A stretch of 17,133 nucleotides of DNA from Sulfuricella sp. (GCA_019911785.1 JAIOJM010000163.1:1-17133); one strand, 5' to 3'. Positions 1-8,686 are shown, numbered from the stretch's first letter. The notes: generated by a model from the sequence alone, not told the origin. Numbers and translations are program-made.

Positions 1-128
1 TTGCTGGCGCCGCTGCGGTCGCGCTCTGGGGCGACTACAGTGATATCGGCAAGGGAGGAAAGCGTTTCGGCAAGGCAGGCCAGGCCAGGAGCGAAATAAC
101 CATCATCGTTACTCAATAGAATCCGCAT
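1..128 (-). CDS. surE: 5'/3'-nucleotidase SurE (N-terminal part, cut by window edge)
   Basis: Reading the minus strand from the ATG at 128 gives [20 protein letters not shown], then [20 protein letters not shown] and AS before the window ends. The N-terminal LLSNDDG motif holds the two metal-binding aspartates of SurE, and [11 protein letters not shown] is the family signature that follows the first beta strands. SurE is a metal-dependent survival nucleotidase that removes phosphate from nucleoside monophosphates in the cytoplasm. Only the first 42 codons are present, so length and neighbours on the far side cannot be judged. In many proteobacteria surE is followed by pcm and nlpD, which would lie outside this window. 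The gene is divergent from the histidine kinase at 487. A possible extended -10 lies about 80 nt upstream of the start. Confidence 0.93.
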   Translation of the reverse strand, partial: MRILLSNDDGYFAPGLACLAETLSSLADITVVAPERDRSGAS

Positions 129-207
129 CGTTGATTTTTACGGTTGGCCGGCAGGCACCTTGAAGCGGGACGCTTGCGCCGTGCTTTGAAATTGATAATC
201 TGGCGGG

Positions 208-216
208 ATTATAACA
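208..216 (-). promoter_or_regulatory. Candidate extended -10 promoter element for surE
   Basis: The minus strand reads TGTTATAAT here, a perfect TGnTATAAT extended -10 hexamer, about 80 nt upstream of the surE ATG. No good -35 is visible at 17 nt, which is tolerated by extended -10 promoters. It is the best minus-strand promoter candidate in the gap. This is inference from sequence pattern only. Confidence 0.4.
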
Positions 217-238
217 TGCTTATTTCGATGTTCACTGC

Positions 239-262
239 ACCGCCAAACCCACCGCCAAACCC
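239..262. repeat. Perfect tandem duplication of a 12-mer
   Basis: ACCGCCAAACCC occurs twice in immediate succession (239-250 and 251-262) in the surE-kinase gap. It is only two copies, so it may simply be a slippage duplication. Confidence 0.8.
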
Positions 263-281
263 TGACAAAACGCAACCGCCG

Positions 282-313
282 CAGACTTTCTTGCTCGATG
301 GCAAGAAAGTCTG
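282..313. repeat. Perfect 13-bp inverted repeat with 6-nt spacer
   Basis: CAGACTTTCTTGC (282-294), spacer TCGATG, then GCAAGAAAGTCTG (301-313) is a perfect palindrome. It is not followed by a T-run on either strand, so it does not look like an intrinsic terminator. It abuts a possible extended -10 (TGGAATAAT, 312-320) upstream of the kinase gene, so it could be an operator or a leader hairpin. Confidence 0.75.
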
Positions 314-486
314 GAATAATGTTTGCTTAACTGCAAACCACAGAGAATTCCATTTCAGGAAATGCTGCGTGAAACTGCGACCTCCCGTTTCCCCCATCCC
401 GCCAAGCCGAAAAATTTCCTCAGTGGATCTGGACTTGGTCTCATTGCGGCCAATGGGCGCCGGCGGCCCGGACGCGGGGTGACAAA

Positions 487-2244
487 ATGAAAAAATGGTC
501 CATTGAAAGCAAGGTGCTCGGGGGATTCGGCGTTGCGCTGGCGATCCTGGCCCTGGTCGGCGGTCTGGTGTACCAGTCCAGCCTTCATTATGTCGAAGCC
601 TCCCGACGAGTGACGCAGACCCACGAGGCCTTGGCCACCCTGGAGGAAATCTTTTCCCTCATGAACCAGGCCGAAACCGGCCAGCGCGCCTACATCATCA
701 CCGGCGAAGAGTTCTACCTGCCACGGCGTGACGCCGCCATCGCCCGGATCGGAGAACTGCTGTCGCAGCTGAAGCAGTTGACCGCCGACGAGCCCGCCCA
801 GCAGCAGCGGATTCCCGAGCTTGCCCGCCAGATCGCGGCCAGGCTCACCCTCCTGAACCGGGTCCTGATTGTGCGCCAGACCGAGGGCTTCGAGGCGGCG
901 CGGCAACGGCTGATGGTGGGCTCTGGCAAGACGGAGATGGATGCGCTCCGCAGCCTGGTCACGGCGATGCAGGGTTACGAAAGGACGCTGCTCAAGCAGC
1001 GCATGGACGCCGAGCGGGAAAACGCCCACAAAACACTGGTCATGTTTTTCCTGGCACTGCTTTTTGCCATGGTGTTCCTCACCGTGCTGTACCTGCGCAT
1101 CAGGCGGGAAATCGGCGAGCGCAAACACGCCGAAGAGGCGCTGGCGGTCCGGGCCGATCAGCTGCGCGAAAGCGAGGCGCGCGTGCGCGCCATTGTGGAG
1201 ACGGCGGCGGAAGGCATCATCGTCATCGATGAACGGGGGATGATCGACCGCTTCAATCCGGCAGCCGAGCGCATGTTCGGCTACACCGAGGCCGAGGTTG
1301 CGGGAAAGAACATCTCCATGCTCATGCCCTCACCCCACCGCGAGGAGCACGATGGGTATCTGGCCCGCTACCTGAAAACCGGCGAAAAAAGGATCGTCGG
1401 CATCGGCCGTGAAGTAATGGGGATGCGCAAGGATGGGGCAATATTCCCCATGGACCTTGCCGTCAGCGAGGTGCGCCTGGCCGATCACCTCATGTTCACC
1501 GGCATCGTGCGCGACGTTACCGAACGCAAGCAGGTGGAGGAGCGGCAGACGCGACTGGTGCACGAGCTGGAAAGCGCCAACGAGGAGCTCAGGAACTTCG
1601 CCTATGTGGTGTCCCACGACCTGAAGGCGCCGCTGCGCGCCATCAGCTCGCTGGCCGACTGGGTGGTGACCGACTACGCGGACAAGCTCGACGACGAGGG
1701 CAAAGAGCACATGAGGCTGCTGCTGAGCCGGGTGCGCCGCATGGATGGCCTGATCGACGGTATCTTGCAGTATTCCCGGGTCGGCCGGGTGAAGGAGGCC
1801 GGCGTCGCGGTGGATCTCGATCAGCTGGTGCATGAAGTCATTGACCTGCTTTCCCCGCCCCCGAACATTGCCATCACCATAGACAACCTGCTGCCCACCG
1901 TGGTGGCGGAACGGACCCGTTTGCAGCAGCTGTTCCAGAATCTTTTGAGCAACGCCATCAAATACATGGACAAGCCCGAGGGCAATATTCGCATCGGCTG
2001 CGTAGCCGCGGGGAACAAGTGGAAACTGAGCGTGTCCGATAACGGCCCGGGGATCGAGGAACGGTATTTCGAGAAAATATTCCAGCTGTTCCAGACCCTG
2101 GCCCCGAGAGATCGGGTGGAAAGCACCGGCGTCGGCCTCGCCTTGGTAAAAAAGATCGTCGAAATGTACGGCGGGGAAATATGGGTCGAATCGAAGGTGG
2201 GCGAGGGCAGCACCTTCTTCTTCACCCTGCCCCGCAGTGTTTGA
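487..2244 (+). CDS. Membrane sensor histidine kinase: CHASE3-PAS(FixL-like)-HisKA-HATPase
   Basis: The 585-residue protein has a first membrane helix (about 10-30), a CHASE3-type periplasmic helical domain (about 38-178, with the typical ETGQRAYIITGEEFYL stretch), a second membrane helix (about 183-203), a PAS domain (about 231-343), a HisKA dimerisation domain with phospho-acceptor His377 (SHDLKAPLR), an N-box (QNLLSNAIKY, 484-493), a G1 box (DNGPGI, 518-523) and a G2 box (TGVGLAL, 547-553). The PAS domain closely resembles the haem PAS of FixL: His288 in HDGYLARYL and Arg308 in GIGRE match the proximal haem ligand and the oxygen-contacting arginine of that family. Oxygen sensing is therefore possible, but not shown. 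The start is supported by GGGGTGA just upstream. It probably forms an operon with the two receiver genes that follow, which are its likely phospho-transfer partners. Confidence 0.9.
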   Translation: MKKWSIESKVLGGFGVALAILALVGGLVYQSSLHYVEASRRVTQTHEALATLEEIFSLMNQAETGQRAYIITGEEFYLPRRDAAIARIGELLSQLKQLTADEPAQQQRIPELARQIAARLTLLNRVLIVRQTEGFEAARQRLMVGSGKTEMDALRSLVTAMQGYERTLLKQRMDAERENAHKTLVMFFLALLFAMVFLTVLYLRIRREIGERKHAEEALAVRADQLRESEARVRAIVETAAEGIIVIDERGMIDRFNPAAERMFGYTEAEVAGKNISMLMPSPHREEHDGYLARYLKTGEKRIVGIGREVMGMRKDGAIFPMDLAVSEVRLADHLMFTGIVRDVTERKQVEERQTRLVHELESANEELRNFAYVVSHDLKAPLRAISSLADWVVTDYADKLDDEGKEHMRLLLSRVRRMDGLIDGILQYSRVGRVKEAGVAVDLDQLVHEVIDLLSPPPNIAITIDNLLPTVVAERTRLQQLFQNLLSNAIKYMDKPEGNIRIGCVAAGNKWKLSVSDNGPGIEERYFEKIFQLFQTLAPRDRVESTGVGLALVKKIVEMYGGEIWVESKVGEGSTFFFTLPRSV

Positions 2245-2277
2245 TTATTTACGGACCTTACCCATGGAGAAACCTAA

Positions 2278-2694
2278 TTGAAGATAACCAGCAAGCCTAT
2301 TTTATTGGTGGAAGACGACCAGATTGATGCGATGACGGTAAAGCGCGCCCTCAAGGAACTGCATGTCACCAATCCCCTGGTGCACCAGGAAAACGGCGAG
2401 GCGGCCCTGGTCCACCTCCACGACCCGAAAAGCGAAAAGCCCTGCATCATCCTGCTCGACCTCAACATGCCGCTCATGAACGGCATCGAGTTCCTGCAGG
2501 TGGTCAAGCACGAAGAGATCTTGAGGCGCATCCCGGTGGTGGTGCTGACCACCTCGGAGGAGCAGCAGGACAAGGTGAACAGCTTCGACCTCGGCGTCGC
2601 CGGCTACATGGCCAAACCGGTGGATTACCGGCAGTTCGTCGAGGTCATGCGCTCCATCAACAGCTACTGGACCATCAGCGAAATGCCGGGATAA
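2278..2694 (+). CDS. Single-domain response regulator (Rcp1-like receiver)
   Basis: The 138-residue product is one receiver domain with no output domain. Acidic residues Glu12-Asp13-Asp14 follow the first beta strand, Asp61 (LLDLNMP) is the expected phosphorylation site, Thr91 (LTTSEE) and Lys113 (AKPV) complete the active site. The length and the LTTSEEQQDKV stretch are typical of Rcp1-like regulators, which pair with PAS or phytochrome kinases of the preceding type. The start is a TTG: GGAGA at 2266-2270 lies 7 nt upstream, while the nearby ATG at 2264 is in another frame and closes after five codons. Only 33 nt separate it from the kinase stop, so co-transcription and phosphorylation by that kinase are likely. 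Confidence 0.9.
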   Translation: MKITSKPILLVEDDQIDAMTVKRALKELHVTNPLVHQENGEAALVHLHDPKSEKPCIILLDLNMPLMNGIEFLQVVKHEEILRRIPVVVLTTSEEQQDKVNSFDLGVAGYMAKPVDYRQFVEVMRSINSYWTISEMPG

Positions 2695-2737
2695 CGGCGT
2701 TCCGGTGCGACATTTCAACCTGGATAAAAATTTTTCT

Positions 2738-3949
2738 ATGACGAAACCCCAAATTCGCGTACTGATCATCGATGACGACATCGTCGACCGCATGGCCTGC
2801 CAGCGGGCCTTGAAGCTGAACCCCGACTACGATTTCGTGCTTGCCGAGGCCGAAACCGGCCGGGAAGGCTTGCGGCTTGTCCATGCGGAAAGGCCGGACT
2901 GCATCCTGCTCGATTACCGGCTGCCGGACCTGGACGGACTGGAATTCCTGGCGGAACTGCGCGATGAAACGGGCGAAATTCCGATTCCGGTCATGATGTT
3001 GACCGGCGCGGACAACGCCCTGGTCGCCGTGGAGGCGATGAAGCGCGGCGCACGCGATTACCTGGTCAAGGACGTGGAGCGGCAATACCTCGAACTGCTG
3101 CCGGCCATGATCGGACGCCTGATGCAGGAGCGCCGGCTGCAGGCGGAAAAGAAGGTGGCGGAGGCCAAGTATCGCACGCTGGTGGAGCAGACCCCGGCGA
3201 TTACCTATGTCGCCGCCCTCGACGGCAGGGACAGCACGCTCTACGTCAGCCCGCAGATCATGGGCCTGGGTTTTACTCCGGAGGAATGGCTGGCCGACCC
3301 CGAAATCCACTTGAAGCAGGTCCACCCCGACGACCGCCTGCGCGTGGAGGAACAGCTTTCCCAATGTCGCGCCACCGGCAGGCCCTTGTGCTGCGAATAC
3401 CGGCTGCGCGCCCACAACGGAAGCATTTTCTGGTTCCGCGATCAGGCCACCGTGGTGCGGGACGAGTTGGGGCAGCCGCTGATGCTGCAGGGCATCATGG
3501 TGGATATCACCAAGAGCAAACAGATGGAACAGGAACTCAGGGAGCACCGCCACCGCCTCGAGGAACTGGTGATGAAGCGTACCAATATGCTGACCAAGGC
3601 CAACGAGCAGTTGCGCCAGGACATTATCGCGCGCAAGCAAGGGGAGGAGGCGCTGTATGAAGAAAAGGAGCGCACCCGGGTGACTCTGGCCTCGATCGGC
3701 GATGCCGTCATCAGCACCGATGCCGTGGGCTGCATCAAGCACATGAACACGGCGGCGGAACGGCTCACCGGCTGGAGCGGGGCAGAAGCGTTATCCCAGC
3801 CGCTGGAGCGGGTGTTCCACCTCACCGACGAAGCCGCCCTGATCCGCCGCGACGGCAGCGAACTCGCCATCACCCAGTCCAAGGCATCGATCCATGACCG
3901 AAACGGCAAGGTGGCGGGCGGCGTGATCGTGTTTCGCGCTGTCGGCTAG
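2738..3949 (+). CDS. Receiver-PAS-PAS protein with no output domain
   Basis: The 403-residue product starts with a receiver domain (5-125; Asp12-Asp13-Asp14 acidic pocket, phospho-acceptor Asp59 in LLDYRLPDLDG, Lys111), then a PAS domain of the PAS_3 kind (about 143-260, ending IMVDITKSKQMEQEL), a charged coiled coil (about 262-312) and a second PAS domain (about 313-400). The chain stops at GGVIVFRAVG, exactly where related proteins continue into a kinase, GGDEF or EAL module. The second PAS is also short: after ERVFH the usual 25-30 residues before the IRRDGSEL strand are missing. The protein may work as a phospho-dependent adaptor, or be a remnant of a larger signalling protein. An in-frame GTG at 2705 would add 11 residues; ATG 2738 is chosen because it fits the receiver fold, although neither start has a strong ribosome site. 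Confidence 0.85.
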   Translation: MTKPQIRVLIIDDDIVDRMACQRALKLNPDYDFVLAEAETGREGLRLVHAERPDCILLDYRLPDLDGLEFLAELRDETGEIPIPVMMLTGADNALVAVEAMKRGARDYLVKDVERQYLELLPAMIGRLMQERRLQAEKKVAEAKYRTLVEQTPAITYVAALDGRDSTLYVSPQIMGLGFTPEEWLADPEIHLKQVHPDDRLRVEEQLSQCRATGRPLCCEYRLRAHNGSIFWFRDQATVVRDELGQPLMLQGIMVDITKSKQMEQELREHRHRLEELVMKRTNMLTKANEQLRQDIIARKQGEEALYEEKERTRVTLASIGDAVISTDAVGCIKHMNTAAERLTGWSGAEALSQPLERVFHLTDEAALIRRDGSELAITQSKASIHDRNGKVAGGVIVFRAVG

Positions 3950-4010
3950 CGAAGAGCTGCGGTGTTAAGCGCCGGCTCCTGGCGCGTGAAATGACCCTTG
4001 AAAAATCAGT

Positions 4011-4180
4011 TATCCACAGATGACCAAAAGTAGGCGCCTCTAGGCGACACAGATTTACACAGATATTTCAATGCGTTGACTTCATTGCTTGACTCACCCT
4101 GACGGTGATGTGCGATTGACTTTCAACCACCCGATTCGGCGGGGTTTTATCTGTGTGAATCTGCGTCATCTGCGGATTAT
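4011..4180. repeat. Composite inverted-repeat element 1 (CACAGAT units) with embedded 27-bp module
   Basis: The left arm (4011-4065) reads TATCCACAGATGAC, then an inserted stretch, then CACAGATTTACACAGATA. The right arm (4147-4180), reverse complemented, reads TAATCCGCAGATGACGCAGA followed by TTCACACAGATAAA. Each arm thus contains three CACAGAT/GCAGAT-type units, and the arms pair once the insert in the left arm is skipped. The insert (4024-4050) is shared with element 2. About 80 nt lie between the arms without a recognisable gene. The element sits between the convergent response-regulator gene and tRNA-Pro. Confidence 0.75.
4024..4050. repeat. 27-bp shared module, copy 1
   Basis: This stretch runs CCAAAAGTAGGCGCC...CTAGGCGACAC and matches 8499-8525 at 26 of 27 positions (A against G at the fifth base). 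It contains the 8-bp palindrome AGGCGCCT and two TAGGCG copies 10 nt apart. It lies between the first and second repeat units of the left arm of element 1. Confidence 0.9.
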
Positions 4181-4221
4181 AGGATGACCCGTATGGCCAA
4201 AGTGTCACACGCCTGCCGAAA

Positions 4222-4251
4222 AAGCAAAAAGGCCAATCCGAAGATTGGCCT
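4222..4251 (-). terminator. Intrinsic terminator after tRNA-Pro
   Basis: On the minus strand AGGCCAATC pairs with GATTGGCCT around a TTCG tetraloop (4230-4251), followed by TTTTTGCTTTTT. The stem, stable loop and T-run are those of a rho-independent terminator 16 nt past the tRNA-Pro CCA end. Confidence 0.9.
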
Positions 4252-4266
4252 AACTGTTTAAATCAA

Positions 4267-4344
<78 letters not shown>

Positions 4345-4353
4345 AGAAACGGC

Positions 4354-4359
4354 ATTATA
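4354..4359 (-). promoter_or_regulatory. -10 element of the tRNA-Pro promoter
   Basis: The minus strand reads TATAATGCCGTTTCT immediately before the tRNA. TATAAT is a perfect -10 hexamer; no clear TTGACA is found 16-18 nt upstream, which would fall at the merR stop codon. The GCCGTTTC stretch after the -10 is shared with the tRNA-Val promoter. Confidence 0.6.
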
Positions 4360-4379
4360 GCCGAAACCTCCAGGCTCGG

Positions 4380-4763
4380 CTAGAGACGGAGCAGTTCCAG
4401 CACGTTTTTGATTTCCCGCCTTAGCAGTGCCAGATCCATTGCAGGACCTGCTTCAGGCGTGGCGTCTGCGACCACTGCCGGCGATTTTCGCTCACCCGCT
4501 TCTTCCAGGCGATGGCGCGCACCGCTGATGGTGAAACCCTGTTCGTACAGCAGGTCGCGGATGCGGCGCACCAGCAGCACTTCGTGGTGCTGGTAGTAAC
4601 GGCGGTTGCCGCGCCGTTTCACCGGCTTGAGCTGGGTGAACTCCTGCTCCCAGTAGCGCAGTACGTGGGGCTTGACCCCGCACAACTCGCTCACTTCACC
4701 GATCGTGAAATAGCGCTTTGCCGGAATCGGCGGTAAATCAGGCTTGCTTGCGAGTTCCGCCAT
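4380..4763 (-). CDS. MerR-family regulator linked to ihfA
   Basis: The 127-residue protein has a MerR-type winged helix at 18-87 ([20 protein letters not shown], then [14 protein letters not shown] and [19 protein letters not shown]) and a leucine-rich C-terminal tail (about 110-127, [19 protein letters not shown]) that may mediate dimerisation. No cysteine metal site typical of MerR or CueR is seen; its single Cys28 lies in the DNA-binding part. This is the small MerR-like protein found next to ihfA in many beta- and gammaproteobacteria; its target is not known to me. The ATG at 4763 has an AGAGG ribosome site inside the end of ihfA. The two genes overlap by 26 nt, so they are translated from the same message. 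Confidence 0.9.
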   Translation of the reverse strand: MAELASKPDLPPIPAKRYFTIGEVSELCGVKPHVLRYWEQEFTQLKPVKRRGNRRYYQHHEVLLVRRIRDLLYEQGFTISGARHRLEEAGERKSPAVVADATPEAGPAMDLALLRREIKNVLELLRL

Positions 4764-5064
4764 TTGCGGCCTCTAATTGATAGGATTCTTCCACCATCGC
4801 CTTCAGCTTCTGGCTGGCATGAAAGGTCACCACGCGCCGCGCGGTGATCGGAATTTCTTCCCCGGTTTTGGGATTGCGGCCGGGGCGTTCAGGCTTGTCG
4901 CGCAGCTCGAAGTTGCCGAACCCGGACAGCTTGACGCCTTCCCCTTTTTCCAGGGATACGCGAATCTCTTCAAAGAAGGATTCCACCATGTCCTTGGCTT
5001 CCCGTTTGTTCAACCCTACTTTTTCGAACAGCATGTCTGCAAGTTCGGCTTTTGTTAATGTCAT
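4738..5064 (-). CDS. ihfA: Integration host factor subunit alpha
   Basis: The 108-residue protein matches the IHF/HU fold and the IHF-alpha length: [20 protein letters not shown] at the start, [15 protein letters not shown] in the core, and the DNA-intercalating arm [14 protein letters not shown] with the proline that wedges between base pairs. IHF is a heterodimer that bends DNA sharply and shapes promoters, replication origins and recombination sites in the nucleoid. A good ribosome site (GAGGAAAG) precedes the ATG at 5064. It starts 9 nt after the pheT stop and overlaps the MerR gene by 26 nt, the usual pheST-ihfA-merR arrangement. Confidence 0.97.
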   Translation of the reverse strand: MTLTKAELADMLFEKVGLNKREAKDMVESFFEEIRVSLEKGEGVKLSGFGNFELRDKPERPGRNPKTGEEIPITARRVVTFHASQKLKAMVEESYQLEAANGGTRKQA

Positions 5065-5073
5065 GTTCTTTCC

Positions 5074-7431
5074 TCAATTACGTAACTTCGCGCCGAAACG
5101 GGAAGTCAAAACTTCAGCAAGTTGCGCGGTCACCGCGTCGACTTCTTCATCGGTCAGAGTCTGTCGAGTATCTTGCATCAACACCCGGAATGCAAGACTT
5201 TTTTTACCTAAATCAATGCCTTTGCCGCGATAGACATCAAACAACGCGAGCTCGGTCACGACCTCCGGCAAGTGCTCACTCATGCCGTCAAGCAAGGCCT
5301 GCACGCTGATTCCCTCGTCCACGACCACCGCGATATCGCGGCGCACTGCCTGAAACTTCGAAATCTCGGCAAACGCCGGAACCCTGCTGCGCAGCAGCAC
5401 GACCATCTCCAGCTCGAACAATACCGGCGCGGCCGGCAGCTCGTATTTCTGTTGCCACTTCGGATGCAGAGTGCCTATCCAGCCGAGAAGCTCACCCTCC
5501 AGCCACACCTTGGCCGCCTGGCCGGGGTGTAATGCCGGATGCGAGGCGGCCTCGAAGCGGGGAACCGCTGGCCAGAAGAGCGCTTCCACATCCGCCTTGG
5601 CGTCGTAGAAATCCACTGCGCGCGCAACCTCGCCCCACTGCTCGGGCTTGGCGTTGCCGTAGCACAGGCCGGCGAGCTTTTCCGGCTGGTTAAAGCCTTC
5701 TGCCGATTGGGCGAAACAGCACCCGGTTTCAAACAGGCGCACGCGTTCCTGCTTGCGGTTGAGATTGAAGCACAGGTTGTCGATCAGCCCGCCGAACAGG
5801 GTCGAGCGCATCACTCCCATCTGGCTGGCAATCGGGTTCTTTAGTTGCAGCGGGTTGTCGTTGCCGGCAATGTCGCGCTCCCACGCCGCGTCGACAAAGC
5901 TGTAATTGATCACTTCCTGGTAATCGCGCGCGGTCAGCAGCGCCCGCAACGTTTCCCGCCCCCGCGCCGCCTCGGACTGGGCCAGCATGTTCAGGCTGCC
6001 TCTGGGCGGCAGCGCGGGGATGTTGTCGTAGCCGTAGAGCCGCGCCATTTCCTCGATCAGGTCGGCCTCGATGGCCAGATCGAAGCGATAGCTCGGCGGG
6101 GTGACCAGGTATGCCCCGCCGTCTTCGGCAAAATCGAATTGCAGGCGGGCGAGCAGCGCCGCGATCTGGGCTGAGCTCAAAGCTATGCCCAGCACCTGGC
6201 TGACGCGCGCCACCCGCAGCCGGATCGGCGTGCGCTGCGGCAATTCAGCTCTTACCTCGGTGATCTCTCCTGCCGCGCCACCGCAGATTTCCAGCAGCAA
6301 CTGCGTTGCTCGCTCCAGCGCGGCACGCGTTGCGGCGAAATCCACGCCGCGTTCGAAACGATAGGAAGAATCGGTGGAAAGAGTCAGCCTGCGCGCCTTG
6401 CCGGCGATCGTATCCGGGCTGAAGAACGCGCTTTCCAGGAAAATATCGACGGTCGCATCGGACACCGCGCTGGCCTGGCCGCCCATCACGCCTGCCAGTG
6501 CCAGAGCCTGGGCTTCGTCCGCAATCACCAGCATGTCGGAATCCAGTGCCACCGTCTGCTGGTTGAGCAGTTCCAGTTGCTCTCCGGGACGGGCGAAACG
6601 CACGCGGATGCCGCCCTGGATTTTCGCCAGGTCAAACGCATGCAGAGGCTGCCCCAGTTCCAGCAGAACGTAATTGGTCACGTCCACGACCGCGCTGATC
6701 GGGCGCAGCCCGCTTCTTTTCAGCCGGCGCGCCATCCATTCCGGCGACGTTGTCGCCGCATTCAGGCCTTTCAGCACCCGGCCACAGTAACGCGGACAGG
6801 CCGCGGGTTCATCCACCGCAACAGAGATCCGGTCAGGGATGGAGGCCGCCACGGCCACCGCCTTCGGCAGGTTCAGCGCCGCGCCTGTCACCGCCGCCAC
6901 CTCGCGCGCCACGCCGGTCACGCTCAGGCAGTCGCTGCGGTTGGGAGTGAGCTTGAGGGTATAAAGCTTGTCGTCCAGACCGAGATAGTCGCGGATCGAC
7001 TGCCCGACCGGCGCATCGGACGGCAGCAGCAACAGGCCGCTGCTTTCATCGGCCAGCCCCAGCTCCGACTCGGAACACAGCATGCCGGAGGATTCGACGC
7101 CGCGCACCCTGGCCTGCCTGATCGCCATCTTCGGCAGTTGCGCGCCGACCAGGGCGCATGGAACCTTCGCTCCGGCGCGAACATTGGCCGCACCGCACAC
7201 AATCTGCAACGGCCTGCCGGTACCGACATCGACCCGGCAGACATTCAGCCGGTCGGCATCGGGATGCTTCTCCAGCGCCAGCACCTCTCCCACCACCACC
7301 TTGTCGAAGGGAGGCGCGACCGATTCCAGCGCCTCCACTTCCAACCCCGCCATGGTCAGGGCATGGGCGAGCCGGTCGCTGTCGAGATCGGGATTAACGT
7401 AGGCACGCAGCCAGTTTTCGGAAAATTTCAT
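5074..7431 (-). CDS. pheT: Phenylalanyl-tRNA synthetase beta subunit
   Basis: The 785-residue length fits bacterial PheT (near 795 in E. coli). Seen in order: N-terminal domain (MKFSENWLRAYVNP), an EMAP-type tRNA-binding OB fold (about 40-150, HPDADRLNVC and VRGVESSGMLCSESELGL), the B3/B4 editing region (CPRYCGRVLKG and GQPLHAFD), the B5 domain, a catalytic-like core (RLYGYDNIP, QEVINYSFVD), and a C-terminal ferredoxin-fold anticodon-binding domain (FQAVRRDIAVVVDEGISVQA). It forms the alpha2-beta2 enzyme with PheS that charges tRNA-Phe and removes mischarged tyrosine. The gene starts 1 nt after the pheS stop, so translation is probably coupled. Confidence 0.98.
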   Translation of the reverse strand: MKFSENWLRAYVNPDLDSDRLAHALTMAGLEVEALESVAPPFDKVVVGEVLALEKHPDADRLNVCRVDVGTGRPLQIVCGAANVRAGAKVPCALVGAQLPKMAIRQARVRGVESSGMLCSESELGLADESSGLLLLPSDAPVGQSIRDYLGLDDKLYTLKLTPNRSDCLSVTGVAREVAAVTGAALNLPKAVAVAASIPDRISVAVDEPAACPRYCGRVLKGLNAATTSPEWMARRLKRSGLRPISAVVDVTNYVLLELGQPLHAFDLAKIQGGIRVRFARPGEQLELLNQQTVALDSDMLVIADEAQALALAGVMGGQASAVSDATVDIFLESAFFSPDTIAGKARRLTLSTDSSYRFERGVDFAATRAALERATQLLLEICGGAAGEITEVRAELPQRTPIRLRVARVSQVLGIALSSAQIAALLARLQFDFAEDGGAYLVTPPSYRFDLAIEADLIEEMARLYGYDNIPALPPRGSLNMLAQSEAARGRETLRALLTARDYQEVINYSFVDAAWERDIAGNDNPLQLKNPIASQMGVMRSTLFGGLIDNLCFNLNRKQERVRLFETGCCFAQSAEGFNQPEKLAGLCYGNAKPEQWGEVARAVDFYDAKADVEALFWPAVPRFEAASHPALHPGQAAKVWLEGELLGWIGTLHPKWQQKYELPAAPVLFELEMVVLLRSRVPAFAEISKFQAVRRDIAVVVDEGISVQALLDGMSEHLPEVVTELALFDVYRGKGIDLGKKSLAFRVLMQDTRQTLTDEEVDAVTAQLAEVLTSRFGAKLRN

Positions 7432-7432
7432 T

Positions 7433-8473
<1,041 letters not shown>

Positions 8474-8487
8474 CTAAAAAAGGCGAC

Positions 8488-8626
8488 AACCACGAATGCC
8501 AAGAGTAGGCGCCTCTAGGCGACACGAATGCTCACGAATAAACACGAATAGTTCAAACAAACATCATGCCGCCAAACAGGTAAATCAGCAGTGAATATTC
8601 GTGTTTCATTCGTGTCATTCGTGGTT
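8488..8626. repeat. Composite inverted-repeat element 2 (CACGAAT units) with embedded 27-bp module
   Basis: The left arm (8488-8550) has AACCACGAATGCC, the inserted module, then ACACGAATG, CTCACGAATA and AACACGAATA. The right arm (8596-8626), reverse complemented, reads AACCACGAATGACACGAATG followed by AAACACGAATA. The arms are made of CACGAAT units and pair if the insert is skipped, leaving a 45-nt centre. It fills most of the gap between the rplT terminator and pheS, so it forms the upstream region or leader of pheST. Its layout parallels element 1 although the unit sequence differs. Confidence 0.78.
8499..8525. repeat. 27-bp shared module, copy 2
   Basis: The stretch matches 4024-4050 at 26 of 27 positions. 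It also sits between the first and second repeat units of the left arm. The octamer AGGCGACA at its end (8517-8524) occurs again just outside the arm at 8481-8488, which may reflect the way the module arrived. Confidence 0.9.
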
Positions 8627-8644
8627 AGAAGCTTTTTCCAGGAT

Positions 8645-8674
8645 AAAAAAAGGAGGCCTCTCAGCCTCCTTTTT
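8645..8674 (-). terminator. Intrinsic terminator after rplT
   Basis: On the minus strand AAAAAGGAGGC pairs with GCCTCCTTTTT around a 6-nt loop (8647-8674) and continues into a run of T. It is nearly symmetrical, so it could also work on the plus strand. It lies 12 nt past the rplT stop and separates rplT from pheST. Confidence 0.9.
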
Positions 8675-8686
8675 CTTTACTGCTGA

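Larger units (their letters stand above)
129..486. other. Intergenic region between surE and the kinase gene
   Basis: This 358-nt gap separates two divergent genes and should hold both promoters. It contains an extended -10 on the minus strand (208-216), a weak plus-strand TTGAAA(186-191)-18 nt-TATAAC(210-215) candidate, a tandem 12-bp duplication (239-262), a perfect 13-bp inverted repeat (282-313), an AATAAT with an upstream TG (312-320) next to that repeat, and a 6-bp inverted repeat GTTTGC/GCAAAC (321-338). A 112-codon plus-strand frame (144-482) is open but has proline-rich low-complexity content, no recognisable domain and a weak start context, so it is not called as a gene. Confidence 0.6.

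Noticed and set aside
144..482. 112-codon open frame in the surE-kinase gap
   Set aside because: Proline-rich low-complexity sequence, no domain, no good ribosome site, and it overlaps the inverted repeat and the candidate promoters.
355..1128. 257-codon minus-strand frame inside the kinase gene
   Set aside because: Opposite-strand shadow of a GC-rich coding gene; the plus-strand kinase is fully supported by domain motifs.
3969..3985. GCGCC/GGCGC hairpin after the receiver-PAS-PAS gene as a terminator
   Set aside because: Stem of 5 bp with no T-run; too weak to call.
4011..4180. CRISPR array made of the short CACAGAT units
   Set aside because: Units are 7 bp, closely spaced and in inverted arms, without spacers of CRISPR size.
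8552..8569. Very short ATG-TTT-GTT-stop frame upstream of pheS as a Phe leader peptide
   Set aside because: It has only one Phe codon, lacks a ribosome site and lies in the centre of the repeat element.
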